64,000 nucleotides of DNA from Endozoicomonas sp965208385 (GCA_965208385.1 CBDBOO010000052.1:107440-171439), one strand, 5' to 3'; positions 9,364 to 18,659 are shown, counted from the first letter of the stretch. The notes: generated by a model not told the origin, from the letters alone. Translations and numbers: made by a program.

Positions 9364-9762
9364 GTGACAGATCAGCAAGGATTCGGGTTACATGTTCTGG
9401 TGGCTGAAGATAATCAGGTTAACCAGATGGTTGCCAGAAAACTGCTGGAAAAACTGGGTTGCAGCTGTGCTATTGCTGAAAATGGGCAGGAATGCATCTT
9501 AATGCTGGCTCAGGATGATTATGATCTCATACTGATGGACTGCATGATGCCTGAGTTGGACGGCATGGAAGCCACACGACGCATCAGGGCTTCTGGATCT
9601 CATTGTGCCAATATCCCCATCATTGCTTTTACCGCCAACGCGATGGAGTCGGATCAACAGGCCTGTGATGATGCAGGAATGGACGATTTCATCGATAAGC
9701 CCGTGAACCTTGAACGAATGAGCGAACTGCTGGCCAAATGGGCAAGACAGCTAAAAGATTGA
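9364..9762 (+). CDS. Single-domain response regulator (CheY-like receiver)
   Basis: A 132-residue stand-alone receiver domain. The acidic pair Glu15-Asp16, the phospho-acceptor Asp59 in LILMDCMMPELDG, Thr90 and Lys112 in the IDKPV motif are all present. The VAEDNQVNQMVARKLLEKLG opening is typical of receiver domains found at the ends of hybrid histidine kinases. No output domain and no kinase neighbour is present, so it likely serves a phosphorelay or hybrid kinase encoded elsewhere. Start is GTG 9364, with CGGAG upstream; the overlapping ATG at 9362 is followed at once by a stop. Its stop is 12 bases from the convergent thioesterase gene. Confidence 0.9.
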   Translation: MTDQQGFGLHVLVAEDNQVNQMVARKLLEKLGCSCAIAENGQECILMLAQDDYDLILMDCMMPELDGMEATRRIRASGSHCANIPIIAFTANAMESDQQACDDAGMDDFIDKPVNLERMSELLAKWARQLKD

Positions 9763-9774
9763 GTGACCGTCAAT

Positions 9775-10182
9775 TTACAGATGGTTTCTTACCCTGACGG
9801 TGCGGCCTCCCTGATCTATGGCAACAAAAACTATGCTGGTTTCAGTCAATTTTTCCCAGTGATTCCTGCCCTCGATCCAGGCTTCAACTTCTATCTTAAT
9901 GGATGTTTTTCCCACCTCGGTTACCCGGGTGAAAAACCCCAGCAGGTTACCCACTTTTACTGGACGTAAAAAACTCATGGCACCCATGCTGACTACGGCT
10001 ATACGGGCGCCATCGGATTCTTTTCTGGCACAGATTTCTCCAGCCTGATCCATATGCATGGCTACCCAGCCACCAAACACATCACCAGCGCAATTAACTG
10101 ACCGGTTGTCAGCCAGGACTTTCAATGTCAGATGCCCCTGGGGACCAGGTATTGCATCTAGAGGATCATCATTTAAATTCAT
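9775..10182 (-). CDS. Acyl-CoA thioesterase, YciA-like hotdog protein
   Basis: A 135-residue hotdog-fold thioesterase that should hydrolyse acyl-CoA to free acid and CoA in the cytoplasm. It carries the family core NCAGDVFGGWVAMHMDQAG (about 29-47; the Asp and Gly-Gly are the hallmark) and MSFLRPVKVGN, as in E. coli YciA, then SIKIEVEAW. Preferred chain length is unknown. It is next to, but separated by about 50 bases from, the TRAP permease gene on the same strand. Confidence 0.9.
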   Translation of the reverse strand: MNLNDDPLDAIPGPQGHLTLKVLADNRSVNCAGDVFGGWVAMHMDQAGEICARKESDGARIAVVSMGAMSFLRPVKVGNLLGFFTRVTEVGKTSIKIEVEAWIEGRNHWEKLTETSIVFVAIDQGGRTVRVRNHL

Positions 10183-10233
10183 ACATCACTCCGATATTTT
10201 CTTTTTATAAACACATACTGTTTTTTAAATGGA

Positions 10234-11610
10234 TCAGCCATAAATCTGTTCAGGCAGCCAGGTAACCAGTGACGGCCAGATGGCCAGGGCGCATAACACC
10301 AGTATCTGAATAATGACAAATGGAATTACACCTTTGTAGATATCAGACGTGGCCACTTCCGGTGGTGCAACGCCCCTTAAATAAAACAGGGCAAAACCGA
10401 AGGGCGGTGTTAAAAATGAAGTTTGCAGATTCACCGCTATCATTATGCCCAGCCAGACTGGATCAAGCCCCATGGCCAGAAGAACCGGGCCAACCATGGG
10501 AACAATAACAAACGTAATTTCTATAAAATCGAGAATGAAACCCAGTAAAAACATCACCACCATCACGACAAAAACAGCGGTGAATACACCTCCGGGTAAG
10601 CTTTCAAACAGGTGATGTATCATTTCATCACCGTTAAACCCCCGAAAAACGAGAGAAAATATTGATGCACCGATTAATATCAGAAATACCATGCAGGTAA
10701 CCTGTGTCGTTGATCGTACGACGTCCTGCAGGGTTTTCAGCGTCAGTTTTTTTCTTGTTATAGCCAGCAATATGGCACCCACAGCGCCCACGCTGGCCGC
10801 TTCTGTTGGTGTCGCTGCGCCCGCAAGAATTGAACCCAGTACGGCAACAATCAAAGCCAGTGGTGGCAACAGACTGAATAGCAAGGATTCCCTGGTGCTG
10901 AGCTCTTCCAGATCCTCGTCAGTCAAAGCAGGTGCCATTTCAGGCTTTATTCTGGCGATGATAATCAGATAAAGAGCATAAGCGGCGACCAGAATCAGGC
11001 CGGGAATAACCGCTCCGACAAAAAGATCACCCACCGAAACAGTGTCCGGAGAAAAAACGCCCATTTTCATCTGGGCCTGTTGATAAGCGCTGGATAACAC
11101 ATCACCCAGTAACACCAGGGCAATGGAAGGGGGAATGATTTGACCGAGACTGCCTGTGGCACAGATGGTGCCCGTGGCCAGTGCGGGAGAATAACCGCGG
11201 CGCAACATGGTTGGGAGAGACAGCAATCCCATGGTCACAACCGTGGCACCCACAATACCGGTGCTGGCCGCCAGTAGCATTCCTACAACCGTGACTGATA
11301 AACCAAGACCACCACGCATTTTACCAAACAGGCGGGCCATGCTTTCAAGAAGGCTTTCAGCAACTTTTGATTTCTCCAGCATGACACCCATGAACACGAA
11401 CAGAGGTACAGCAATCAGTGTCTGGTTGGTCATGATGCCAAACAGACGGCTGGGCATTGCGTTCATCAAGGTCAGGTCAAACGTACCCAGTATGGAACCG
11501 ACACCGGCAAATAATAAGGCAGTACCTGCCAGTGAAAAAGCCACGGGATAACCTGCCAGTAACACTATGCAGACAACGGCAAACATAATCAGCGGAATAA
11601 AATCGATCAT
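10234..11610 (-). CDS. dctM: TRAP transporter large permease, DctM type
   Basis: A 458-residue membrane protein with about 12 hydrophobic helices, the DctM subunit that carries the substrate and sodium path in tripartite ATP-independent periplasmic transporters. Recognisable family blocks include AVPLFVFMGVMLEKSK, ATGTICATGSLGQIIPPSI, ATPTEAASVGAVGA and NLQTSFLTPPFGFALFYLRG. Start ATG 11610 overlaps the dctQ stop as ATGA, with a GGAGG site inside dctQ. Substrate is likely an organic acid, not readable from the permease. Confidence 0.95.
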   Translation of the reverse strand: MIDFIPLIMFAVVCIVLLAGYPVAFSLAGTALLFAGVGSILGTFDLTLMNAMPSRLFGIMTNQTLIAVPLFVFMGVMLEKSKVAESLLESMARLFGKMRGGLGLSVTVVGMLLAASTGIVGATVVTMGLLSLPTMLRRGYSPALATGTICATGSLGQIIPPSIALVLLGDVLSSAYQQAQMKMGVFSPDTVSVGDLFVGAVIPGLILVAAYALYLIIIARIKPEMAPALTDEDLEELSTRESLLFSLLPPLALIVAVLGSILAGAATPTEAASVGAVGAILLAITRKKLTLKTLQDVVRSTTQVTCMVFLILIGASIFSLVFRGFNGDEMIHHLFESLPGGVFTAVFVVMVVMFLLGFILDFIEITFVIVPMVGPVLLAMGLDPVWLGIMIAVNLQTSFLTPPFGFALFYLRGVAPPEVATSDIYKGVIPFVIIQILVLCALAIWPSLVTWLPEQIYG

Positions 11611-12155
11611 GGTTGTGCCTCCTTGCCGGCGGAATGACTGGGCCCAAACAGAATAATGAGAGAGCGAAGCAGTTCAGCAATGCCCTGCAGTAGCAAGGTA
11701 ACAACCATAACCAACAGCAGGCTTTTCAGCAGATAAATAAACGGCAGTCCTCCTGGATCCCGGGAGGTTTCGAAGATTTTCCAGGCACTGGCAATATATT
11801 CCCAGCTCATATAACCGATAAACAGGCATACGGGGATCAATAAAAATATAGTACCAAGACTATTTACAAGGGCCTGTTGACGTAGACTCATCTTCCGGTA
11901 GAAAACATCAACACGAACATGACCGTTATGTTTAAGGGTGTAAGCGCAGGCACCAAGAAAAATAATAGAGTGCAGGTATATGGCGGACTCCTGCATGGCG
12001 ATGGAGCCGATATTCAGTACGTATCGGAGAAAAACCACGAGGCAGACAACGACCACCAGCAGGAGATTACACCAGCTGATCAAACGACCTGTGTGTTCAG
12101 TCAATTGATCAATAGCGGATACAAGTCTTTCTATCGACTTCCAGCCATCCTTCAT
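11607..12155 (-). CDS. dctQ: TRAP transporter small permease, DctQ type
   Basis: A 182-residue protein with four hydrophobic helices and the DctQ pattern (RLISWCNLLLVVVVCLVVFLRY, then ESAIYLHSIIFLGACAYTLKHNGHVRVD). It anchors the periplasmic binding protein to the DctM subunit. ATG 12155 has GAGG about 8 bases upstream and is preferred over the open extension to 12215. It forms a two-gene operon with dctM. The usual third gene, the DctP binding protein, is absent on both sides, so it must be encoded elsewhere or be shared. Confidence 0.92.
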   Translation of the reverse strand: MKDGWKSIERLVSAIDQLTEHTGRLISWCNLLLVVVVCLVVFLRYVLNIGSIAMQESAIYLHSIIFLGACAYTLKHNGHVRVDVFYRKMSLRQQALVNSLGTIFLLIPVCLFIGYMSWEYIASAWKIFETSRDPGGLPFIYLLKSLLLVMVVTLLLQGIAELLRSLIILFGPSHSAGKEAQP

Positions 12156-12500
12156 AGTACTTCCCTCGACATCTTTTATTATTCTCATTTTTCGAGAGTT
12201 TATATGTGCTTGCAAAAAGCATTTGAGGGGTGATTATATCCATGGTCGTGCACAGGCTGCAAAACCTTAGCGATATTTCTATATAAGTAGGTGAACAATT
12301 GCTTTCGCCTATTTTAGATGGTGCCTTTTTCCACCCTTACTTCATCACAACTCTGGTTGCATGGATTACCTGGCGTCAGACGTTGTGATTTTATGCCCTG
12401 CAGGGTATTGAAGAATGAAAAAGCCTTTAGCCAGAGTTTTCCAAAACAACCGTCCACCTGCTTAGACAATAACCAATGAGTTAATGGCTTATTACATGCA

Positions 12501-12556
12501 CTGTCTTTAAATTGACATGTTCAATTAACAAAACTGTCATATTGCAAATCTATAGT
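12501..12556 (+). promoter_or_regulatory. Double Pho box and -10 of the pstS promoter
   Basis: Four 7-base units start exactly 11 bases apart at 12501 (CTGTCTT), 12512 (TTGACAT), 12523 (AATTAAC) and 12534 (CTGTCAT). This is the PhoB arrangement: CTGTCAT-like repeats with 4-bp AT-rich spacers, here as two tandem boxes. A TATAGT -10 element at 12551-12556 lies 10 bases after the last unit, the spacing of PhoB-activated promoters. The third unit is a poor match. Phosphate-starvation induction of pstS is a safe inference. Confidence 0.88.
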
Positions 12557-12606
12557 TTGTCACCAGAAGGTCAGACTTATACATATTTCCTTTAGGAGAA
12601 CCAAGG

Positions 12607-13611
12607 ATGAAATTGAAAAGTCTCATTACAGCAGTGACAACTGCTACTGCCCTGACAATGGTCAGTGGTGTTACCAGTGCAAGCAATATGTTAGATCCAA
12701 CTTTGCCTGCATACAGCAAATCCAGCGGTGTCTCCGGTAACCTGTCCAGTGTTGGTTCTGACACTCTGGCAAACCTGATGACGCTTTGGGCTGAAGATTT
12801 CAAGCGTACCTACCCTAACGTTAACGTTCAGATTCAGGCTGCAGGTTCTTCCACTGCACCACCTGCCCTGACTGAAGGCACTTCTAATCTGGGTCCAATG
12901 AGCCGGAAGATGAAAGACAAGGAACTGGCTGCTTTTGAGAAGAAGCACGGTTACAAGCCTGTTGCCATTCCTGTTGCCATTGATGCCCTGGCTGTTTATG
13001 TCAACAAGGATAACCCCATCAAAGGCATGACCATTGCTGATGTTGATGCTATTTTCTCTTCTAACCGCAAGTGTGGCGGCAGCAAGGATATTTCGACCTG
13101 GGGAGATGCAGGCCTGACAGGTACCTGGAAAAACCGCTCTATTCAGATTTATGGCCGCAACTCTGTTTCCGGTACTTACGGTTACTTCAAGAAGAAGGCG
13201 CTGTGTAAGGGTGACTATAAGAACAATGTAAATGAGCAGCCTGGTTCTGCTTCTGTTGTTCAGTCAGTATCGGCTTCTTTGAATGGCATTGGCTATTCAG
13301 GCATTGGATATAAAACATCCAGCGTTCGTGCCGTACCTCTGACCAAGAAAGCCGGTAAGAAATTTGTTGAAGCGACACCTCTGAATGCAGTTGACGGAAG
13401 CTATCCTCTGTCACGCTTCCTGTATGTATATATCAACAAGCAGCCTAACAAGTCTTTGTCTCCACTGGAGCGTGAGTTTGTGAAAATGGTGTTGTCCAAG
13501 CAGGGACAGGAAGTGGTTGTGAAGGATGGATATATTCCACTACCTGGTAAAGTTGTTGATAAGTATCTTGCTCAGTTGGGTCTGAAAAATACTACCGTTG
13601 CCAGTAAGTAA
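12607..13611 (+). CDS. pstS: Phosphate ABC transporter, periplasmic phosphate-binding protein
   Basis: A 334-residue exported protein with a signal peptide (residues 1 to about 24, KSLITAVTTATALTMVSGVTSA). It binds inorganic phosphate in the periplasm and passes it to PstCA. Phosphate-site loops of the PstS fold are visible: SVGSDTL, AAGSSTAPPAL, and GRNSVSGTYGYFKK. It is of the long-loop type seen in Pseudomonas and marine gammaproteobacteria rather than the E. coli type. AGGAG precedes the ATG; a Pho box drives it and an intrinsic terminator follows, so pstS is transcribed apart from pstCAB-phoU, which lies 2.8 kb downstream. Confidence 0.95.
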   Translation: MKLKSLITAVTTATALTMVSGVTSASNMLDPTLPAYSKSSGVSGNLSSVGSDTLANLMTLWAEDFKRTYPNVNVQIQAAGSSTAPPALTEGTSNLGPMSRKMKDKELAAFEKKHGYKPVAIPVAIDALAVYVNKDNPIKGMTIADVDAIFSSNRKCGGSKDISTWGDAGLTGTWKNRSIQIYGRNSVSGTYGYFKKKALCKGDYKNNVNEQPGSASVVQSVSASLNGIGYSGIGYKTSSVRAVPLTKKAGKKFVEATPLNAVDGSYPLSRFLYVYINKQPNKSLSPLEREFVKMVLSKQGQEVVVKDGYIPLPGKVVDKYLAQLGLKNTTVASK

Positions 13612-13631
13612 TCTGCGGTAATTATAGATAT

Positions 13632-13661
13632 AAAAAAGGGACTCTATCGAGTCCCTTTTTT
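13632..13661. terminator. Bidirectional intrinsic terminator after pstS
   Basis: Perfect 13-bp stem AAAAAAGGGACTC / GAGTCCCTTTTTT with a TATC loop. The A-tract and T-tract at the two feet let it work on both strands, ending pstS (+) and the convergent satP gene (-). Confidence 0.93.
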
Positions 13662-13695
13662 ATGAAAGAACAATCTGAAATCAGGTTGTTCTTAT

Positions 13696-14298
13696 TCAGG
13701 CAGCAACCGTCTGACCAATCATTGAGGATTTAGCAGAGCCTGGCTCACCCAGAGGTAAAACAGTCCGACCAAACTTTTCATTTAATACCAGCCCCATCGC
13801 TTCATAAATAGCGCTGGCACCGCAGATAATGCCCACATAACCGGCCAGAATACCAACGGCAGCATTGCCGGTGAAATCCTTATACGCCAATAGGAAAAAC
13901 AGCATTGTCAGTGAACCAAAGACAAACTGGGCAGCCCGGGAGCCTGTGAGTGTTCCAAAGAACAGGAACAATGTGAATACACCCCAGAGCAACAGATACC
14001 AGCCAACAAAATCAGCAGGCGATGCGGCGGTAGCGCCAGTGACCGGCAGAACCCAGATCAGAACCAGGGACCACCAGAATAAACCGTAGGATGTGAATGC
14101 CAGAGTGCCGAAAGTGTTTCCGCGGCGGAATTCCATCATGCCAACCAGCACCTGGGCCAGACCACCATAGCAAAGCCCCATGGCCAGAATAACAGCGCTG
14201 ATATCATAGAAACCGGCGTTGTGCAGGTTCAGCAGAATGGTGGTCATACCAAAACCGCATAAGCCTAAAGGTGCGGGATTTGCGTAACTGGAGCTCAT
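13696..14298 (-). CDS. satP: Acetate uptake transporter, SatP/YaaH (GPR1/FUN34) family
   Basis: A 200-residue inner-membrane protein with six hydrophobic helices. The N-terminal family motif NPAPLGL (about 7-13) is followed by GFGMTTILLNLHNAGF. The later FVGWYLLLWGVFTLFLFFGTL and YVGIICGASAIYEAMG blocks also match the acetate/succinate permease family. Likely imports acetate with protons; other short acids are possible. AGGA lies ahead of the ATG at 14298. It sits on the opposite strand inside the pst locus and shares a terminator with pstS. Confidence 0.9.
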   Translation of the reverse strand: MSSSYANPAPLGLCGFGMTTILLNLHNAGFYDISAVILAMGLCYGGLAQVLVGMMEFRRGNTFGTLAFTSYGLFWWSLVLIWVLPVTGATAASPADFVGWYLLLWGVFTLFLFFGTLTGSRAAQFVFGSLTMLFFLLAYKDFTGNAAVGILAGYVGIICGASAIYEAMGLVLNEKFGRTVLPLGEPGSAKSSMIGQTVAA

Positions 14299-14556
14299 GA
14301 AACATCCTGGAAAGAGAAATAAAAAGGCAAATCAAGAACAAATATGATTCTGCTTCTGGAATGGATCGTGTCACAGAAGAAATATCATCTTGCCCGGGAA
14401 AGATTTTGAGCGCGGGATTCTAGAAGGCTAACACCTTGCTGACAAGACCTCTGCGGTAACTCGCTGAGCAAGCGTAGCTGCACCTATTTCATTTCGAAAT
14501 TTGATGTGTGTCAATGTTCCCGTCCAACGTGAATAAGGCCGGACGGGAAGCTTCCA

Positions 14557-15867
14557 TCAAAGGATCATGGCAGCAATCCAGGCGAAAACCATCATGGGCA
14601 GATTGAAATGCAGAAAGGTCGGAATCACTGTGTCACGAATGTGGTCGTGTTGTCCGTCAACGTCGAGTCCTGCGGTTGGACCAATGGTTGAATCCGATGC
14701 CGGAGATCCTGCATCTCCCAGGGCGCCTGAAGCACCTACCAGGGCAGCTGTAGCCAGTGGCGAGAATCCCAGGGACAAGGCCAGTGGGACATACAGTGTG
14801 GCCAGTATGGGAATCGTGGAGAAGGAAGAGCCTATACCCATGGTGATCAGTAGTCCGGCCAGTAGCATGAAGAGAGCTGCCAGCGCTTTGCTGCCAAACA
14901 CCATGCTTTCAACCATATTCACCAGCTCAGGGATATCACCGGTAGTTCTTAAGACTTCGGCGAAGCCGGAAGCCGTAATCATGATGAAACCGCAAAGTGC
15001 CATCATTCTCATGCCACGGGCAAATACATCATCTGCTTCACGCCAGTGCACTACCCGGCCAATGATCATGCTCAGAAATCCCACAGCTGCGCCCATAGCC
15101 ATGGAGTCTGTATAAAGTTGCACACTTAGGGCCAGTGTTATTGAGATCACAACGGAAATAACAGAACGGGTATCCAGATCGACTTTAGACGATGAAGTAA
15201 TATTGGTTTCAGTTCGATATTGACGAGGCTTTCGGTAACTCCAGAAAACAGCGATCAGTAATCCAAAAAACATACCAAGAACAGGCAGTGCCATGGCTAC
15301 AGGCATCAGGGATGAATCAATATCAAGGCCATTATTTTGTAGGTTACCTGCCAGAATCTGGGTCAGATAGATGTTGCCGAACCCAATAGGCACCAGCATA
15401 TAGGTGGCCGTTAAACCAAAAGTGATAACCGAGGCTACCACTCGCCGATCCATTTGCAATGTTCCGAATGCTCCCAGTAAGGGGGGAATCAGTATGGGAA
15501 TAAATGCGATGTGTACCGGAATAAGATTCTGGGAAGCAAATGCCATGAGTAAAATACAGCCCAGAAGAGAAAAGCGAATACCATTAAGGTTTTGGGCGGA
15601 ATTAACCCGGGCGATAATTTTATCCGCCAGCCATTCGGGAATGCCGGACTTTGAAATGGCCATGGCAAAAGCACCCAGCATGCCATAACTGATGGCAATA
15701 CCTGCACCACCACCTAAGCCTTCGCCAAAGGCAGACAGGGTTTCATTTATGCCCATGCCGCCGGAAATGCCTCCGGCCATAGCCCCGATAAATAGTGCGA
15801 GAACAACGTTAATACGCATGACACTTAAGGTCAGCATGACGGCTACAGCCAAAATCACTGCGTTCAT
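14557..15867 (-). CDS. NhaC/YuiF-type Na+/H+ antiporter family protein, candidate histidine transporter
   Basis: An integral membrane protein of 436 residues with about 11-12 helices. It belongs to the Na+/H+ antiporter-like family that includes Bacillus YuiF: MRINVVLALFIGAMAGG start, GMLGAFAMAISKSGIPEWLADKI, PILIPPLLGAFG, and the closing ALGDAGSPASDSTIGPTAGLD and HIRDTVIPTFLHFNLP. ATG 15867 is preferred over an upstream frame to 15924, since MNAVILAVAVMLTLS is the natural membrane-leader start. As I recall, comparative genomics has proposed YuiF members as histidine permeases because they sit under histidine-responsive leaders. Here a histidine-rich leader ORF ends 138 bases upstream, which supports that role. 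Transport activity itself is inferred. Confidence 0.85.
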   Translation of the reverse strand: MNAVILAVAVMLTLSVMRINVVLALFIGAMAGGISGGMGINETLSAFGEGLGGGAGIAISYGMLGAFAMAISKSGIPEWLADKIIARVNSAQNLNGIRFSLLGCILLMAFASQNLIPVHIAFIPILIPPLLGAFGTLQMDRRVVASVITFGLTATYMLVPIGFGNIYLTQILAGNLQNNGLDIDSSLMPVAMALPVLGMFFGLLIAVFWSYRKPRQYRTETNITSSSKVDLDTRSVISVVISITLALSVQLYTDSMAMGAAVGFLSMIIGRVVHWREADDVFARGMRMMALCGFIMITASGFAEVLRTTGDIPELVNMVESMVFGSKALAALFMLLAGLLITMGIGSSFSTIPILATLYVPLALSLGFSPLATAALVGASGALGDAGSPASDSTIGPTAGLDVDGQHDHIRDTVIPTFLHFNLPMMVFAWIAAMIL

Positions 15868-16005
15868 GAATAATCCAGATTTTAGAGTTTTCTGTCCAAC
15901 GAACAATGACAAGCCAAGAGTCACATTCGCGGTGCATGTGTACTTATAGTCGGACTTTGCAGCCGAATAATAAGAGTCAGGTTTTTTTATCCCGAAAAGA
16001 TGGGA

Positions 16006-16113
16006 TTAATGATGGCAGGCGTGTTGGTGATGGGTATGCAGAGAGGAGGTCGCGGTAATAGCAAAGGATGAAAGAGTATTCAATGATCTAGAACGATAAT
16101 ACAGATTAGGCAT
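16006..16113 (-). CDS. Histidine-rich leader peptide (putative)
   Basis: A 35-codon ORF, too short for usual gene calling. It starts at ATG 16113 with AGGAAG 9 bases upstream. Its last ten residues are HTHHQHACHH, six histidines, directly before TAA. It reads toward the YuiF-type transporter gene that starts at 15867. This is the architecture of amino-acid attenuation leaders such as hisL, where histidyl-tRNA shortage stalls the ribosome. I see no hairpin with a U-tract in the 138-base spacer, so a classic intrinsic attenuator is not evident. The stop-codon segment (16003-16008) can pair with either 15989-15993 or the ribosome-site region 15871-15876, so translational control is possible. Confidence 0.7.
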   Translation of the reverse strand: MPNLYYRSRSLNTLSSFAITATSSLHTHHQHACHH

Positions 16114-16377
16114 GGGCAGACTTCCTGCTATACAACTTCGGAACCGGGCATTCAGAATCAGGTATTTGTTAATAACAGATAAATGCCAAAAAAAGCATAA
16201 TGCTAAAAACAACATAATGATATGTATGTCACCGGTAGTCTCAAGGGCCAATTTACCGTCAATGGTAGTGAACCGCAATGCGTTTTTCTTCGTGAATTTT
16301 AAGATAAATTCCATCTTGTAATATATTTGTCATACTCTCGTTTTACTGTACGCTCATCACTCCAGACAGTCAGCGTC

Positions 16378-18648
16378 ATGTATTCAAAATCAATAGAAAA
16401 CAGCCCAGGTATTGATTTCAATGCACCAGCCCTGAGGCGACACAGATCTTTACGCTTTCTCAAAGATTACCTGGCCCGTTGGGGCGTGGCTATCGGCGGT
16501 ATGGGCGTTATTGTTGCCATACTGCTGATCTTCATTTATTTACTGTATGAAGTAGTGCCTTTGTTTAAGGGTGCGAGCATTGAGCCTTTTGCTACTTATG
16601 AGCGCCGGGTTGATAGCGAAAGCCCTCCGCTCTACCTGGCAATGGAAGAACAAGTTGAAATAGCAATACAGGTTGAACGATCCGGTGAGATCCTGTTCTC
16701 TTCTACCAATACTGGCGAAACCGTCAAACAAGTGACAATGCCAATACCTGGCGATGTCAGTGTCACCAGCATCAGTGAAAATACTAGCGGCACTGGTTTG
16801 ATGGCAGCGGGTTTATCCAATGGTCAGGTTTTGCTTTTCAAGCACGAATACAAAATCACCTGGCCAGATGATAAGCGCGTTATAACGCCTGTAATCAGCT
16901 ACCCCTACGGAAATATGCCTCTGTCGTTGTTTGATGGAACCTCTGGCATTTCCCGGATATCAATAAGCAATTCTGATGAAAAACTGTTGATTGCCGCTGA
17001 AGTTGATGGGCAGTTGTTGATGTCAGCTTTCACCAAGGAAGAAGATTTTCTTACGGAGGAAGTGACTCTGGAGCAACGGGATGTGCTGTTGCCCTTGGTA
17101 TCCGGAAGAATCAGCCATATGTTGCTGGATCCCGAGCAGTCCTGGCTTTATGTTGCCGTTCAGCCTGATCGGCTGGTCATGGTCAATATTGCCGATCTTG
17201 ATTCCGCCTATATTCATTCAGAAACTGATTTGACACAGAATTCGGCTTCCATTACTGATTTGGAATTTTTGCTGGGTGGGGTGTCACTACTGGCAGGTGA
17301 TTCTGATGGGAATATTGGCCAGTGGTTTCTGGTCAACGAAGACGACCAGAAAGTACTGAAACAAATCCGGGAATTTAAACTGGGTCTGAATGCGGTTACT
17401 TCAATAATTTCAGAACATCGTCGTAAAGGCTTTCTGGCCGCTGATGATCAGGGCAATGTCGGTGTCTTCTATACAACAGCCGGCCGGACTCTGTTAATTG
17501 AAAAAATGACAGAAGGGCCTATTGACCAGATTGCTATAGCGCCACGGGGTAATTACCTGATGGTGACCTCTGGCTCGTCAGTCATCCTGAACAGCGTTGA
17601 GAACGAGCACCCGGAAATTTCAGTCTCGGCACTCTGGGGAGAAATCTGGTATGAATCTTATAATCAGCCTGAATACATTTGGCAATCATCTGCAGCCAAT
17701 AATGATTTTGAACCGAAAATGAGTTTGATGCCTCTGGCATTCGGAACATTAAAAGCAGCATTTTATGCCATGTTACTGGCCGCACCTCTGGCTATCTGTG
17801 GTGCTATTTATACGGCTTATTTCATGGCTCCGGGAATGCGCCGGAAAGTGAAGCCAATCATCGAATTAATGGAAGCTCTGCCTACTGTTATTCTGGGTTT
17901 CCTGGCAGGACTCTGGCTGGCACCGTTAATTGAAAGTAATCTAACGGGCATATTTGCCCTGATGCTGTTTGTTCCCGTGGGTATTCTGCTATTTGCTTTC
18001 ACCTGGGATAACCTGCCGGGACGGATTCGTCACGCGATACCGGAAGGCTGGCAGGCCAGCCTGCTGATACCGGTGGTTCTTCTGAGTGGTGGTCTTGCCA
18101 TGATGATGAACGGAACCCTTGAGGACTTCTTTTTTGATGGTGATATGCGCGTCTGGATCACCTCCGAACTGGGCATAGCCTATGACCAGCGAAACGCGCT
18201 TGTGGTTGGTTTAGCCATGGGATTTGCTGTTATCCCCACCATTTTCTCAATCGCGGAAGATGCTATTTTCAGTGTGCCGAAGCATTTGAGCTACGGTTCC
18301 CTTGCACTGGGTGCCACGCCTTGGCAGACACTGACCCGTGTTGTATTACTGACGGCCAGCCCGGGCATCTTCTCGGCACTGATGATTGGTATGGGGCGTG
18401 CTGTTGGTGAAACCATGATTGTCCTGATGGCTACCGGTAATACGCCCATTATGGATGCCAATATCTTTGAAGGCATGAGAACTCTGGCGGCGAATATTGC
18501 TGTTGAAATGCCGGAATCGGAAGTGGATAGCAGTCACTATCGAGTGCTGTTTCTGGCGGCACTGGTTCTGTTTCTGTTTACCTTTGTTGTTAACACCGCT
18601 GCGGAGATAGTTCGTCATCGTCTGCGCAAGAAATACAGTTCTCTGTAA
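16378..18648 (+). CDS. pstC: Phosphate ABC transporter permease PstC, long form
   Basis: A 756-residue permease, more than twice the E. coli length (319). It has one N-terminal transmembrane helix (about 36-60, WGVAIGGMGVIVAILLIFIYLLYE). A large periplasmic domain of about 380 residues made of beta-rich, WD-like units follows. The usual ABC permease core starts near 450, with the coupling loop around GSLALGATPWQTLTRVVL and AVGETMIVLMATG. Such long forms are typical of Pseudomonas and Oceanospirillales. ATG 16378 gives the conserved start (IDFNAPALRRHR); a TTG at 16327 is in frame but less likely. First gene of pstCAB-phoU. Confidence 0.93.
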   Translation: MYSKSIENSPGIDFNAPALRRHRSLRFLKDYLARWGVAIGGMGVIVAILLIFIYLLYEVVPLFKGASIEPFATYERRVDSESPPLYLAMEEQVEIAIQVERSGEILFSSTNTGETVKQVTMPIPGDVSVTSISENTSGTGLMAAGLSNGQVLLFKHEYKITWPDDKRVITPVISYPYGNMPLSLFDGTSGISRISISNSDEKLLIAAEVDGQLLMSAFTKEEDFLTEEVTLEQRDVLLPLVSGRISHMLLDPEQSWLYVAVQPDRLVMVNIADLDSAYIHSETDLTQNSASITDLEFLLGGVSLLAGDSDGNIGQWFLVNEDDQKVLKQIREFKLGLNAVTSIISEHRRKGFLAADDQGNVGVFYTTAGRTLLIEKMTEGPIDQIAIAPRGNYLMVTSGSSVILNSVENEHPEISVSALWGEIWYESYNQPEYIWQSSAANNDFEPKMSLMPLAFGTLKAAFYAMLLAAPLAICGAIYTAYFMAPGMRRKVKPIIELMEALPTVILGFLAGLWLAPLIESNLTGIFALMLFVPVGILLFAFTWDNLPGRIRHAIPEGWQASLLIPVVLLSGGLAMMMNGTLEDFFFDGDMRVWITSELGIAYDQRNALVVGLAMGFAVIPTIFSIAEDAIFSVPKHLSYGSLALGATPWQTLTRVVLLTASPGIFSALMIGMGRAVGETMIVLMATGNTPIMDANIFEGMRTLAANIAVEMPESEVDSSHYRVLFLAALVLFLFTFVVNTAAEIVRHRLRKKYSSL

Positions 18649-18659
18649 CGAAGGATCGT

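Noticed and set aside
16327..16377. TTGTCAT..near 16327 considered as a Pho box for pstC.
   Set aside because: Only one unit resembles CTGTCAT and the 11-base phased neighbours do not match, unlike the clear box before pstS.
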